Position numbers and translations under genes: made by a program
The notes under the pieces: generated by a model
Databases searched by the model: none
What the model was told of the DNA's origin: nothing
Seen by the model: only the letters and a program-made list of their open reading frames with translations
Shown here: one piece after another, positions 11,290-22,303 of the stretch
How positions within the stretch are numbered: the first letter of the stretch is position 1
How the letters are laid out: every line of letters begins with the position of its first letter
NCBI GenBank assembly: GCA_015501585.1
Contig: JADNRY010000114.1
Location: forward strand, 124,001 to 188,000
Length of the DNA stretch: 64,000 nt
Reading direction: 5' to 3'
Source of the DNA: Rhodocollybia butyracea
Lineage: Eukaryota; Basidiomycota; Agaricomycetes; Agaricales; Omphalotaceae

Positions 11290-12950
11290 GGGGTGACCAG
11301 GCGGTGACTTTAATCTCAGATGGAGATCCCATCTCGTTATACGAAGGACGTCCTTAACCAGCCAAAAAAAAGCCATCTTCTTACGGACCAATGCAAAGAC
11401 AGTAATAATTTCGTCGGCTGCTGTCAAAGTTCGGTGCCCTATATAATCGCTAAACCTATCCCTCTCTCCCGTCTCTAGATGATCTGACTTTGCGCACGAT
11501 GTGCGACAGCTACCCAGACGGGCTCCAACGTCAGCTCTGATAAATTATCCACAATAGACCACCATCTTCTTTCCGGATTTGGATCTGCCCAGAACGGGAT
11601 CCAGAAGGGTGTGTGGATACGGAGTTCAACCTTGAGCACATTGATGAGCTTACCCGATATCTGGAGAGATCGGGCGGGTCGCTATTGAGGCATTAACTTT
11701 GCTAAACCACCTTAGCAAGTGTGCCCATCGTTTGGAAACCTTCAAATATTGGGGAAATTGGTCATTGTGTGAATACCAGATACTTGGACAAACAGGCTTT
11801 CCTTTACTTCTAAAATTGGATATCAATAGTTTTAAAAGTCGATGAAGGTTTTTCTACAACATAATCATTATTTTGATACTCTCGCTCAGTGTGAACCGTC
11901 AAGTGTGAACGAGCATGAGGAAGTGTTATAATGCCCTTTACAGATTCCGCAGACCCTGCGGTGGCGATGCAAAATACTTTCATCAGCTACAGCGGGTGCG
12001 CGGCTACTAAGATTGTAATTTTGCTATAGTTCCAATTCTTACTTGAAATTTCGTTGCTATGGTGTTGACGATTCCGGATCCCTAACCAGGCCCAGCATTT
12101 GACGCCAAAGCCGGAGAGCGCTCACTCAGGCTGATAGCTGGCACTACTTACACCCGGATTAGTGCTGATTGGCTTTTTAGTACTTTTCATGGAGAGGAAT
12201 TTTAAAACTTTCAAATTACTAACAATTATCATTAGCCTTTCCTCTTCTGAGTCTGTAATATAATCTGGGTCAGAGTTGAGTTGAGTAGCTGAGATGCAAT
12301 CTCATCTTCCGAGTTAGGCGAGCAAGTGCTTGAAGGAACTGAGGGAATACATATCTTCCCTCTTTTGCTTACTTTTATTCTCAGGTTTGCATGCCTAACA
12401 AGCGTTTCCAGCATGTTAAGCATATGGCCTTCATGTCTCTAGATTTTCGAGTGATAAGATAGTTATAAATCCATACTGAGACTCTAAGTTCAAGCTATCT
12501 ACTCAGTCACAATTCTGGGCTAATTGGTCCACTGTAGCAATGAGCCTCATGCCAACGTCGATAGTGATCATCCAAAATTTTGATCGATACTAAATCCCTA
12601 CGGACTCTGGTCAAGACTTTTCAATTTGACCATTATTGTCAATAGTTTAGCACTCCAGTGCTGACATGCTGCCAGCGGCACTCCAGCTATCTTCAGGCGT
12701 CCTATCAGAGGAGTCTTCCCTACTTTTTTACTGTGCAAGAGCCACTCTACTCCAGTATAGAATCAAAGGAAAGTGGTACATAGTATGCTAGGTCAATGGC
12801 CGTAATGTCCGAAAATGAGTGCCGAGAGCATTACGCAACCCAATCGACACTTAATAGATGGTTACTAAAAAAACCGCCCTGAGCCTGGTCGGGCACCGTA
12901 ACAGAGCAGCTCCATGTTAGATCTTTGGCTGTCACGTTGTGGCAGATTGG
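11290..12950. other. No gene seen
   Basis: About 1.6 kb with no frame longer than 63 codons and no recognisable motif. A TATA-like CCCTATATAATCG lies near 11440. Confidence 0.45.
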
Positions 12951-12990
12951 ATAGCATTAACCTGTCAAATTCATGCAGCTCTTGATGCAT

Positions 12991-13095
12991 CCATGTAATA
13001 GACGTCAGAGGCGCTTCGCCGTAAGATTAATTCACACCGTCTACATGTAATAGATGTCAGCGGCGCTTCACCCTAAGATTAATGGACGCCGTATA
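12991..13095. repeat. Two-copy tandem repeat upstream of the Myb/SANT-like gene
   Basis: CATGTAATAGAYGTCAG(A/C)GGCGC is repeated about 52 bp apart (near 12993 and 13045), each followed by TTC(G/A)CC(G/C)TAAGATTAAT. It lies just upstream of the start at 13155 and could belong to its promoter, or be chance. Confidence 0.65.
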
Positions 13096-13154
13096 CACAT
13101 TTTTTTCTCCCTTTCTGTCTTTCCTTTACCTCTGTGCTACGCTATAACTGCTCA

Positions 13155-14158
13155 ATGGCCGTGAGCGATGCTGGAAAGCCTTGTAATCCCCGGAAACAGA
13201 ATCTCGCACCCTTTCCCTGGGCCGCAAAGGACCGTAAGCTTACCGGGGCTCTCCTTGATGGGATGATGAAGCCTCGAAACTTCAAGATCCTCTTTGGTCA
13301 GGATGCCAGCCAGGTAATTGATTGATTGTTTCCATTACTCACTGCATGTATGTATGCTCAATTTTGCCTCTCATATCTGCCTAGAACAACCAGAAGGAGC
13401 CTAAGATTGCGGTATACAACACCATTGCATCAGAAATTGTACCGGAAGCTTATGCAGCCAACCCAGTCGTCTCTGGAAGGAGATGCATGGATCAAGGCAA
13501 CAGACTGACTGGTCTCTACCGAAAGGAATTGAAAAACCTTCGGGACCCTCGGGTTGGAGCGAAGGAGAATGAGTATCAAATTGATGCACTGGGACCGGAT
13601 GAGCATACTAGCGATGGATCCCGGTCTATCTGGGGTAAGGAATTTTTTTCATCTTGAGTTCTTTATTAACAGTTCACTTAGATGAAATTGTTGCACGATT
13701 CAAATTCTTTCCCTTCATGCATCGTTATCTTGGTGCTCGTCCAAATATATCCAATAAGAAGCGAAGATTGGAAGATCTTTCAGGTGATATATGGTATGCT
13801 GTCGCTTTTAGTATTCTAGAGTTGTCATGAATAATTTTGTAATTATTACAGCTGTCAGGCGAAGGATTCACAGAAGCGTCAGCGGAAACTTGATGCATCA
13901 GAGCGCCGAGAGCAGATTTTGAAGCTCTTTGAGAAGAACCTCTACACATTGGATGAAGCTCGTAATCGACTTGCTGAAGTTGACAGAGCTGAAACAGGAA
14001 GTTCCTTGTATTGCGATGATTGTAGCTCTCCAATCTCTTGTTCTTCTTCACCTGCCACTGTGGGCGCTTCTTCCCCTCTTACTGATAATATTAAGCTTTT
14101 GCTTTTCGCTTCAGAAGTTCTGGCCAGACCCCAGGGAGCCTCGGATGTCCAACATTAA
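13155..14158 (+). CDS. Myb/SANT-like DNA-binding protein, four exons
   Basis: ATG at 13155. Exons 13155-13313, 13385-13634, 13682-13793 and 13852-14158 join through GT/AG introns of 71, 47 and 58 bp into one open frame of about 275 codons without a stop. The central part reads like the Myb/SANT-like DNA-binding domain of fungal Harbinger-type partner proteins: aromatic-rich helices, then RSIWDEIVARFKFFPFMHRY and LGARPN across exons 2-3. Exon 4 carries a basic, charged helix (KDSQKRQRKLDASERREQ and onward). The last 15 or so codons, from about 14115, lie in sequence shared with the foldback-related repeat at 20170-20370, so the native C-terminus is probably lost. A role in binding transposon ends is inferred from the family only. 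Confidence 0.65.
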
Positions 14159-14263
14159 GGCTCCCTAGACCCTGGCACCTGGAGGTACCTGTGGTCTTGG
14201 GGTGCACTGGGGCCCCTGGTTATACTAGTGCCATCATGGGCCATAGGGACTTTTCCCTGATGA
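14115..14263. mobile_element. Foldback-related element, right part, ending TTTTCCCTGATG
   Basis: GGCTCCCTAG, TAGACCCTGGCACC and CTTGGGGTGCACTGGGGCCC recur at 20248-20330 in the same order. This copy ends in TTTTCCCTGATG, close to the CTTTTCCTGATG end of the A-type foldback elements. The left end is absent, and the copy truncates the Myb/SANT-like gene. Confidence 0.6.
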
Positions 14264-14955
14264 TGGTTGCATCCGTGGTGGTCCCATTAATCAAGCATTA
14301 GAGTATCAATTTTTGTTTACCATTTATCACACTCATTTTTCATACCACCCCCGTTTATTGTATATTCAAGCCTTTTAATGCGAGCGACTCGTTATAGTAC
14401 AAGTACGCAAGAACCACCGCATTCAGCCTACGTCCCCTTCACCCTTTGTTCACCCTCTGCATGAGTACTGTCTAAACACCTCATATGAAATCGAGGTAGG
14501 TAAGTACTGTTTTTAATTCACGTAGTTATGAACTATATATAGTACAAATATGTACAAAAGGCAGGTGCGGGACCTTGCACCAATTCTTGTTTGATTAATG
14601 TCGGTACTTTTAGTAAGTTGCCATACTTACTGGTAGGTAGTAAGTAGTGCATGATGTGTGGGATTTCTGTTAAGGAATCTGATGAGTGTCCAATCAGGCG
14701 GTCAGTCCTGGGATCCAACACAAGTAGTTAGTGTGGTTGAACAAGGTATTAGATACCCCGCAAACGCAAGCTTATATACTGTACATACTGTATAACATTG
14801 CTAATACAATGAGTAACTTGAAGTATACGGACATACAAACATACCGATCTGGCTAACTAATCTCCGGAGTTGCCACATTGGCAATATACAACATGATGAG
14901 CTTGTTTTTGGCTTTATAGTACCTCAGTATATTCATTGGAGAATAATCACAAATA
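14264..14955. other. No gene seen
   Basis: AT-rich sequence with short GTAC/TATAC runs. No motif or repeat that I could support. Confidence 0.45.
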
Positions 14956-14961
14956 TTTATG

Positions 14962-15010
14962 AACGGTACCGTATTTGCGGAAAATACGGCCGATTTATAT
15001 GGTTTCGTAG
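14962..15010. repeat. CCGTA-rich palindromic repeat, copy 2 (fragment)
   Basis: GAACGGTACCGTATTTGCGG followed by AAATACGGCC. It belongs to the same style of repeat as 10771-10915. Confidence 0.5.
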
Positions 15011-15061
15011 CCATACCAAATAAGGCCCAATACATTTGACTGTCATGTGCCCATTTCTACT

Positions 15062-15377
15062 AAGGATGGACAGGACTCCGGGTGCCGGTAACTGGCCACC
15101 CACCGCGCAGGTAACCGGCGGCATCAACCCCCAACCTGTGACCGGGTCTGCACCCGTGGGAACCGGTACCGGGACCCGCCGGTCGCAGGTTTTACAGGTA
15201 AATCTGCTGGTACATGCACAAAATCATGAATACCTACAGGTTTACTTGCAGAAATCACCCACGAAGGTGACCTGTGACCGGGTCTAACCCGTGGAATACC
15301 GGTCACAGGTTACCAGGTATTCCCACGGGTGTTACCCGCAGGTACCGGAATCTAACCGGGAGTCGTGTCCATCCTTA
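15062..15377. mobile_element. Non-autonomous MULE-like element, copy M3, with perfect 9-bp TSD
   Basis: A 316-bp element starting AAGGATGGACAGGACTCC and ending GTCGTGTCCATCCTTA. It is flanked by ATTTCTACT at 15053-15061 and 15378-15386. The interior has inverted CCGGTACCGG and CCACGGGTG motifs. It has no coding capacity, so mobility would depend on a transposase elsewhere. Confidence 0.85.
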
Positions 15378-15386
15378 ATTTCTACT

Positions 15387-15890
15387 CATCTCTCCTGTAT
15401 GTACATTTGTCAGATTGTAATAACCTAATTCTAATGAACTAATGGCTTCCCACACCGGGGAAGGGTTTGTTAGTGCACTTGAATACCTATCAGATAAGTT
15501 TAGTCTTGATGCCACCCGCCTAAACAGGCCAAGGTTATGCCAAGTAAGCTCAGGAGGTGCCGAGGGTTGATTCCTTAAAATTTAAAGGGTAATATGTCAC
15601 GGATCTGAACTAGCAACACTACCAGCAATCAGCAGTTCACAAACCTGTGGGGGATAGGATATCTGGGAGGTGTACTTAGTAGGGCATCTTCGTCCCACAC
15701 CGATTCCACAGAACCTCCACACACCCACAGGTCCTACACCAACCCATATCTACCTACAAAACCCAACCGCAAGGAAGAAGGCATAGTATCCAATTTTAAC
15801 ACAGGGTTCTCTCTTGATACATATTGGAACTTGAATAGAATCTTCGAGTTGCTCTAGATTCAAGATTACATGAGCTTTCAGGTTTGAATT
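15387..15890. other. No gene seen
   Basis: No frame, repeat or RNA motif could be supported. Confidence 0.45.
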
Positions 15891-15896
15891 AGGGTT

Positions 15897-16045
15897 TGCC
15901 ACCGTACCGTATACGGTCGCGGCCGAGTGTAGGGACCGTTTCAAAGACGGGAGTACCTGTACTGTACCGTAAAGAAATTCTCAAAGCCTTCACATTACGG
16001 TGACCGTATTTTACGGCCGGTAATGGTCACACACGGTCATAATAG
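15897..16045. repeat. CCGTATACGG-rich palindromic repeat, copy 3
   Basis: CACCGTACCGTATACGGTCG near 15900 and TTACGGTGACCGTATTTTAC near 15990. Same family style as 10771-10915. Confidence 0.55.
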
Positions 16046-16287
16046 ATATTGTACTGTTTACAATTACAGTACATAATCAATACATAATTCAATCTTGAAT
16101 GACTTCTGCAATGGCACCATGCACGAGCCTCAAACGAGCCTTCAAGACCTTGTTTTTGCTTGATTTTAGCATCACTGTCCAGGATGGTAGCTCATGAGGT
16201 GCATGCTTCATACCGCCACCAGCACCAACGGGTTGAGAGTGACTATAGGCTGTACGCCTCCACAATACCCGCCGACTCTTGGCGCAA

Positions 16288-16664
16288 CATCAGGAAAAGT
16301 GTTTTTTTCCTAGGGGACCAAGGGTGGCCCAAGGACAACTAGGTGACCTATGAATCCTATGTCATCCTAGGATTTGGCACTTGTCTTAAGGGACTCACAG
16401 CTTCCCACTGGGATCTCCCAGGATTTCCTAGGATATCCTGGATACCTCAGGACAATTCCAGGACAACTTGGGTAAAACCAGGGAAAAACTAAGGAAAACT
16501 TCACAGTTTTGCCCTGGTCTTCATAGGACTTCCTAGGGAATCCTGGGAAACTGTGAACTCCTTAAGACAAGTGCCAAATCCTAGGATGTCATGGGGTTCA
16601 TAGGTCACCTAGTTGTCCTTAGGCCACCCTTGGTCCCCTAGGAAAAAAAACACTTTTCCTGATG
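16288..16664. mobile_element. Foldback MITE-like element, subtype B
   Basis: Ends CATCAGGAAAAGTG and CACTTTTCCTGATG, with AA on each outer side. Arms pair through TTCCTAGGGGACCAAGGGTG and CTATGTCATCCTAGGATTTG. The termini match subtype A, but the interior differs at many positions and centres on GGATTTCCTAGGATATCC. Length is 377 bp. Confidence 0.85.
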
Positions 16665-16910
16665 AACCATGGTTCCAACACCCATCACAGAAAATGTCCC
16701 TCAGATTTGGTTGAACTTTCCGCCTACCAGCACCAGGACACAACTGTCTCCTGTCGCAGAGGAAGTTATAACACCAGCTGCTCAATAACAGATTCTAAAC
16801 CCTAGGGACGCTACCAGATCTCCCCCACAACCATGAACTGAACTAGCGTAGACTATTGTCTAAGTTGTGCGCGTATGTCCGACCGAAAACCCAAATAACC
16901 AAATAACTGT

Positions 16911-16931
16911 GTGTGTGTGTGTGTGTGTGTC
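16911..16931. repeat. (GT)n microsatellite
   Basis: About ten uninterrupted GT units inside an LTR-like repeat. Confidence 0.95.
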
Positions 16932-16934
16932 CAA

Positions 16935-17215
16935 CGATAACCAAAACCAAACACCAATACAATGCAACTAGGACACTCCTGGGCAAACTCTGGCTCCAGC
17001 TAGCGTAACACCGTAACGTCCCTGACCAAACTCTGGGTCAAGCTACAAAACTGTGAGGAACTTAATCACTAGGAACTTGTACCACAATCTTACTGGCTCG
17101 CTAATACTCGTTAAGAGCTAGCTAAGGAACCCTCACTCTGGAGCCAAATAATTCCTTACTAGAAGCCGTCCCCTCTAAGGAAGCAACTAGATTCACGCAA
17201 AAGATCTAACTCAAT
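16935..17215. repeat. Dispersed LTR-like repeat shared with 62170-62480
   Basis: Shared landmarks in the same order: CCAAACTCTGGG(T/C)CAAGCTAC, ACTTAATCACTAGGAACT, GTACCACAATCTTA and GGAACCCTCACTCTGGAGCC, then GCAACTAGATT. The second copy lies behind the 3' end of a minus-strand retrotransposon, so this is probably LTR or untranslated sequence of the same family. Confidence 0.7.
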
Positions 17216-17280
17216 CTCAAGCGGGCACAAAAGCTGTTACGAAGCTTCTATTACACCAATCCAAACTTTATAAGATAGAA

Positions 17281-17495
17281 CCTAGGTTTGCCCAGGTTTG
17301 CCCAGGTGTTCCCCAGGTATTCCCCAGGAGCACCTGGGCAAACCTGGGCAGACCTAGGCTTGCCTAGGGAATCCTCAAGAGCCTTGACTGGCAAGGGACG
17401 AGCCCAAATTCCTAGGATGCCATAGTATTCATAGGTCACCTAGTTTGCTTTAGGCCACTCTGGGGTCACCTAGGCAAAAACGGCTTTTCCTGATG
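17281..17495. mobile_element. Foldback MITE-like element, copy A3, missing its left arm
   Basis: The centre (TTTGCCCAGG and CACCTGGGCAAA units) and the full right arm, ending GGCTTTTCCTGATG at 17495, match the copy at 4137-4509. The left arm is gone. The right end abuts the gag gene exactly where the homologous gag at 26-28 kb continues, so insertion was followed by deletion of the left arm and the rest of gag. Confidence 0.85.
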
Positions 17496-19332
17496 TAGTT
17501 TGTTGACGGGGATGCCGTCGTCGTTGAATCCTACCATCTGGTCAGGGAATGCATCCAGTATCATACCGGATGTTCTGAGACTATAGTTATGTTGTCTCTG
17601 AATCGCTACGCAACTTTCCCAATCGCTCGCTATCCCATTTGGGAGCGGCATACTAGGTGATATTATTGCCATCAGTGCAGTATTATTCTGTACTTCATTT
17701 ATCAGTGGTACTGTTGTCGGTATTACTATTGGCAATGCCTGTACTATCATAGCTGGCAGTGTTGGTAGTACTACTGTTTGTGGTACTGCTTGTTGTATTG
17801 TTACTGGTGGGATCACCATATTAATTGGCTCTTTCTTTACAGGAGCCTTCATTTTAGCGGGTACTGTTTGTACTTGCTGTGTAAAAGTTACCGGAGGTAA
17901 CTGCAGGTGGTACTACTGTATGTAGTACCATTGTGCTCGGACCAGGTCCTTGTGTGTTTTGTTGACGAATGACTTGCGTCGTTGTCTGTGTTTGCGCCAT
18001 GCGTACCATTATCGGTGCTGATGGCGCTATCGTTTTCATTTGTATTCCTTGTGTAGGAATACTAACATCAACCACTGATGGTTGGTTTTTACAATAATGT
18101 TCATTCAATTCTTGAATGAATGCTTTGTGAGCTTTGATAAGGGACTCATTTCTCAATGGTCCCAATATTGTTGACTCCGTCCGTTGGATTGGGTCATTCT
18201 TCCATCTACTAATTGTAGGCGGAGTAGGTAATGATCTCGGTCCTCTTGGGGCCGGAGACAGTCTTCCTGTGAAGACGTTATGCCTTATTACTGGAGAGTA
18301 ACAAAGCGTCTGGGGTTCATTTGATTTACCCATTGTGGAGTTCAATAAATTGATGACTGGGATTTCATTTGCATGAACTCCTTTATTTGGCGTTTTGACG
18401 TTATGCCTTATTACTGGAGAGTAACGAAGCGTCTGGGGTTCATTTGATTTACCCATTGTGGAGTTCAATAAATTAATGACTGGGATTTCATTTGCATGAA
18501 CTCCTTTATTTGGCGTTTTGTCTGTTTGGGAAGTTTGATTCTTCCTAAGCGTTACAAAGTTGCCAAAGTTATTATAGGGATCGCTTTGGCGATCACCTTC
18601 TTCTAGAACCTCGGTTTCAAGGTTGTCAAATATACCTTCACCTTGAGGTGGGTCTATCAGATTGAATGAATCTGTATGCCATATGTTATGTGTTGGCTTA
18701 AAAGACTCTTTAGGTCTCTGATCTTGGGCACCTGGTGGTTTGTATAGTCCCATTGTTTGACGGAACGGATGTGTGGTAGGCTTTATGCCTTCCCAACGAC
18801 CTGTTTGTTCATTGTCAGGCGGTATGGCTGCCTGTAATACCGCTGGCGTTACTGCTGGCGGTCGGGCTACAGGCATTGCTATGCTTGTAAGGTTACCACT
18901 GGTATCTGGTAATGGTCTGGACTTACTCATTCCGGATGGTCCGGACCAATGTTCTACCGCGGTAGCTATACGGTTTAGTGCTTGCGCACCTTGTCCATAG
19001 AACTGTGATAGTTCTTGCATGGCCTCCTTGAGGTCATGCATGTCTGCGAAGCCTTTATTGCTAAAGGCTCCCTGAGACTCATTAGACTCAGATAGTTTAT
19101 TGTGCGTTGTATTTGACGCATGCTCACGGATGGCTTTGACATCACTTACATTCTGCCTGTCGTTAGACGGCTCAATTTCAGGACTTTGTCCTGCATACAG
19201 TGGTAGTCGTGAACTATGACTACCGTCGTGTGAATTTATTGGTGACGTGGCATCACCATGTTGTGAGTGGCGATTGCTCACATCTCGTTGGGACTTCTCT
19301 GAGTTCCTGTTTTGGTCCATGTGATTGAACAT
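17496..19332 (-). pseudogene. Ty3-like gag, N-terminal part, one frameshift, C-terminus deleted
   Basis: Starts ATG at 19332 (MFNHMDQNRNSEK) and is open for 492 codons to a stop at 17854. A one-base frame change near 17885 joins it to a second open stretch ending at the foldback element. The final residues (NQ-type motif DQMVGFNDDGIPVNKL) align with PNQMVGYNVDGIPVDKL in the gag at 26.3-28.8 kb, so the two are homologous. The protein is Ser/Pro/Thr-rich and disordered-looking; the capsid-like region of the homologue is missing here. A 123-bp in-frame duplication (41 residues) lies at 18276-18521. It follows the LTR at 19478-19720 by about 145 bp. Confidence 0.8.
18276..18521 (-). repeat. In-frame 123-bp tandem duplication inside gag
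   Basis: CGTTATGCCTTATTACTGGA begins at 18276 and again at 18399. The two copies differ at only a few positions, giving two copies of a 41-residue segment that includes HANEIPVINLLNSTMGKS. Confidence 0.9.
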
Positions 19333-19477
19333 TTGTTGATTTTGCTTGGCGCTTTTGATGCGGAGTAAGAGTGGTGATAAGTGTTTAGATTACTTTACAA
19401 TTCTAGTCGAGTAGTTATTACTTCTCGTAGTTTTGTGCACACAATCTTTTAATAAAGATTTTTGATGCTCAAAAAAG

Positions 19478-19720
19478 TATAACGCCCTTAGGCGAGAGTC
19501 TTACGTTCACACAAAAGAGCATGACAAAGGCTATGCAATTGTGTACTTGTAGTGTAGAAGAACTACAGTAATTTATGTAATCTGACTAGTTATAGTAATC
19601 GAAATGAATATAATAGAAATGATATCTAATCGTGAAATAAGATAAGATAAGAGTTGCGATGCTACAAAAGTTAAGGCGTGGCCGGAAGGGAATCAGGCAA
19701 GATGGGGAGGAGGCGTTACA
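19478..19720 (-). mobile_element. 5' LTR of the truncated gag element
   Basis: On the minus strand it starts TGTAACGCCTCC and ends GGGCGTTATA. The next bases, CTTTTTTGAGCATCAAAAA, are conserved as CTTTTTTGAACATCAAAAA after the LTR at 28963-29215, which supports the boundary. The partner LTR is missing. Confidence 0.75.
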
Positions 19721-19936
19721 ACAACCCTAGTTCTTGGGTTAGTAGAGTTCATCTTCTTTGTCCTTTGTTCGCTAGTTCACAAGATTAGTGATCCCTTGGA
19801 TAATACATCTGATTCAGAGTCAACCCTTACCAGAGTAGGCAAACTTCCTGATCCGGGACCATCTGAATTACAATGCAGTAAAAGAGTACCTAAGCCTCGA
19901 GAACAACATAATAGTAGTGTCAAGCCCGAACATCAA

Positions 19937-20380
19937 CATCAGGAAAACTACATACTGCCCAGGCAAACCTAGAATATCCTGAGGCAACCCAGGGATTATC
20001 CACTAGGCTGCCTCAGTGTCTCTCAAAAGCCCTGGTTGACCCCAGTCACCAGGGAAACCCAGGTTTGAGGCCATATCCTGGGGGTCCTCAGTCATCTTTG
20101 AGTTGTCCTGAGGTTGCCCGGGCTGTCCCTGAGTCTCCCTGAGGTTGTGTTGTCCTCAGGCTGACCTGGGAGCCTCAGGGAGCCCCAGGGAGCCACAGGA
20201 AAGCTCAGGGGCATTCAGGGACATTCAGGGATCTCCAATCTAATCTAAGGCTCCCTAGGATTTGGGGGGTAGACCCTGGCACCCTGGAAGTACCTGTGAT
20301 CTTGGGGTGCACTGGGGCCCCTGGTTACACTAAAGCCATCTTGGGCCAATCTATGGTTGCCTGGGCCATAGGGACTCTTG
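19937..20380. mobile_element. Foldback-related element, left end with CCTGAGG-rich interior, right end missing
   Basis: Begins CATCAGGAAAAC. The interior is full of CCTGAGG, CCTCAGG and CAGGGAG motifs in both orientations. The portion 20248-20330 matches 14157-14235. The expected CTTTTCCTGATG end is not found before 20400. Confidence 0.55.
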
Positions 20381-20637
20381 TGCAACTTCTGAAACAACTC
20401 AAAGTCTTCAAAAGGGAAAGCAAAAGCAGATCCCACAAGCCAGTTCAAGTACAAGGGGTGCTCCAGCCCGGTAGGTGAGTACCCTCTGGATATCCATTGG
20501 TAGGAGACGGCACCAGGAATATGACAACTTTGGATCCTGAAGCTCGCAAACTCTACCAGGAAGCTCTGGCGGCACGTAATTGAGGAGACCCATTGTTGAC
20601 GGAACACTTGGCTATATTCAAAACTAGGATCTACCTG

Positions 20638-20864
20638 CATCAGGAAAAGTCTAAAATACTTAAGTTGGCTTAAGTTGACTTGAGTACTTATCCCAACTCC
20701 AGGTTGACTTGAGTACATATGCAAACTTCAGGTTGGCTTGAGTAGCCTGAGCTGACTTAAGTATAAGACCAATTCAAGCCCCAACTTCAGGTTGGCTTGA
20801 GTTAACCTGAGTTGACTTAGGCACATATGCCAACTTCAAGTTGACTTGAGCATAAGGCTTACTC
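20638..20864. mobile_element. Foldback MITE-like element, subtype C, left part
   Basis: Starts CATCAGGAAAAGTC after TG. The interior is built from TTAAGTTGGCTTAAGTTGAC and CAGGTTGGCTTGAGT units. It is interrupted at 20865 by a copia-like element, and the sequence resumes at 23087 with CAAGCCCCAACTTTGAGTTG. A matching right end (GCTTAAGTTGAGGGGTACTT then TTCCTGATG) lies at 29490-29523, also followed by TG. Confidence 0.75.
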
Positions 20865-21202
20865 TGTTGTTGTAAAAGGGGGAAAATTCAGATACAAGCT
20901 ACGCTCATCCTCCAAATGTGGGGACAAAAGCACACCAGAGGGTAGAGATGGGTAAAGCCCTGGGTCAACGACCCGATGGGGTCTCATTCCATAAAACTAG
21001 GTACTTATATACTATACAACTGTATACTACACTATATAAGGGAATTGACTTGCTATAAGTCCAGGAAAGTCATTATGAGTCATTTAGAATCATTGCACAG
21101 TCATGCACAGTCAATGACTCAATGCACAGTAACTATAGACACAAAAGAATATCAGGTATGTTTTAACACCCCCTGATTCATAAGTTGGTAAGAATAAAAA
21201 TT

Positions 21203-22113
21203 CTACCATGCAAGCTCAATATCATCAGCATAGTGAGCCTTGCTTTCCTTCTTGAGGTCGGGACATTCAGATTTGTAATGGCCCTTCTTCTGACAATTAA
21301 AACAAGTAACCTGAGATTTGGGACGTTTCCTGCCAGTAAATGCAGCAGATGCGCCCTCCAATACAGGGTTTCCAACATCAGATTGTGGGAGAGAATCCTG
21401 CCTAGTCTCCTCATTCAACAATCTAGTAATAACATGCTCATACGTGAGCATTCCGGGTGAGGTTGAATCAAAGTTGATAATGACAGCACTATATTCTGGG
21501 GGTAATCCCATTGTCAGTGCCAAAATCCTATCCTGGTCATTCACAGGTATTCCAGATTCCTCCATAATAAATGCCAAAGTCTGGATATGACCAATCCAAC
21601 TTTGCATGCTTCTTGTTCCTTTCTTCTCTGTAAGGAATTTACGGCGCAATGCCAAACTTGTTGCAAATCCACGGGCACGGTGGACATTCCTGAGATTATT
21701 CCAGATCTCCATGGGGTCACGGTCTCGCATATGTGACAATTGGCTGAGATCAACGCGCATAATCATCATTGCCCTAGCTTTGGCCATTGCTGCAGAATCT
21801 CTAGCTCTTTTTGTAGATCCATATTCTGCCATGATTTCAGTTTCCATCTTATCAGATCCATCTGATTTCTTCGGGTTAAAATCATCATTGCCCTAGCTTT
21901 GGCCATTGCTGCAGAATCTCTAGCTCTTTTTGTAGATCCATATTCTGCCATGATTTCAGTTTCCATCTTATCAGATCCATCTGATTTCTTCGGGTTAATG
22001 GTAATGCTAACTGCATTCCAAAGTTTCCTTTCAATAAGAGCAGCTTCCATCTGCCATGTTTCGTAGTTGGTGTCGTTCAATAGTGTAAAACGTAGCGGTG
22101 TAGTAGAAGCCAT
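21203..22113 (-). pseudogene. Ty1/copia-type Gag with CCHC zinc knuckle, broken by a tandem duplication
   Basis: Starts ATG at 22113 (MASTTPLRFTLLNDTNYETW), the typical N-terminus of copia Gag. The central part (FATSLALRRKFLTEKKGTRS, MGLPPEYSAVIINFDS) fits the UBN2-type Gag fold. A perfect zinc knuckle CFNCQKKGHYKSEC (C-X2-C-X4-H-X4-C) lies near the C-terminus, followed by an early stop at 21203. A 119-bp tandem duplication (copies starting 21762 and 21881) is not a multiple of three and throws the N-terminal third out of frame. Confidence 0.9.
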
Positions 22114-22303
22114 GATTACAATTCAATATGGGTTCCAAATTTCGGGGTTCAGCTGGGGTGCAGAACACGACAAGTGCTACTTATACGTTGCGGGTTTGCG
22201 GTCACAAGATCAAATTTCGGTTCCGGGAATTCCAATTTCCCACGGCAATAGTCAAAGTGAGTTGCGGTTTCGGTGAGTCAATGTGAGTCACAATTTCGGT
22301 ACA

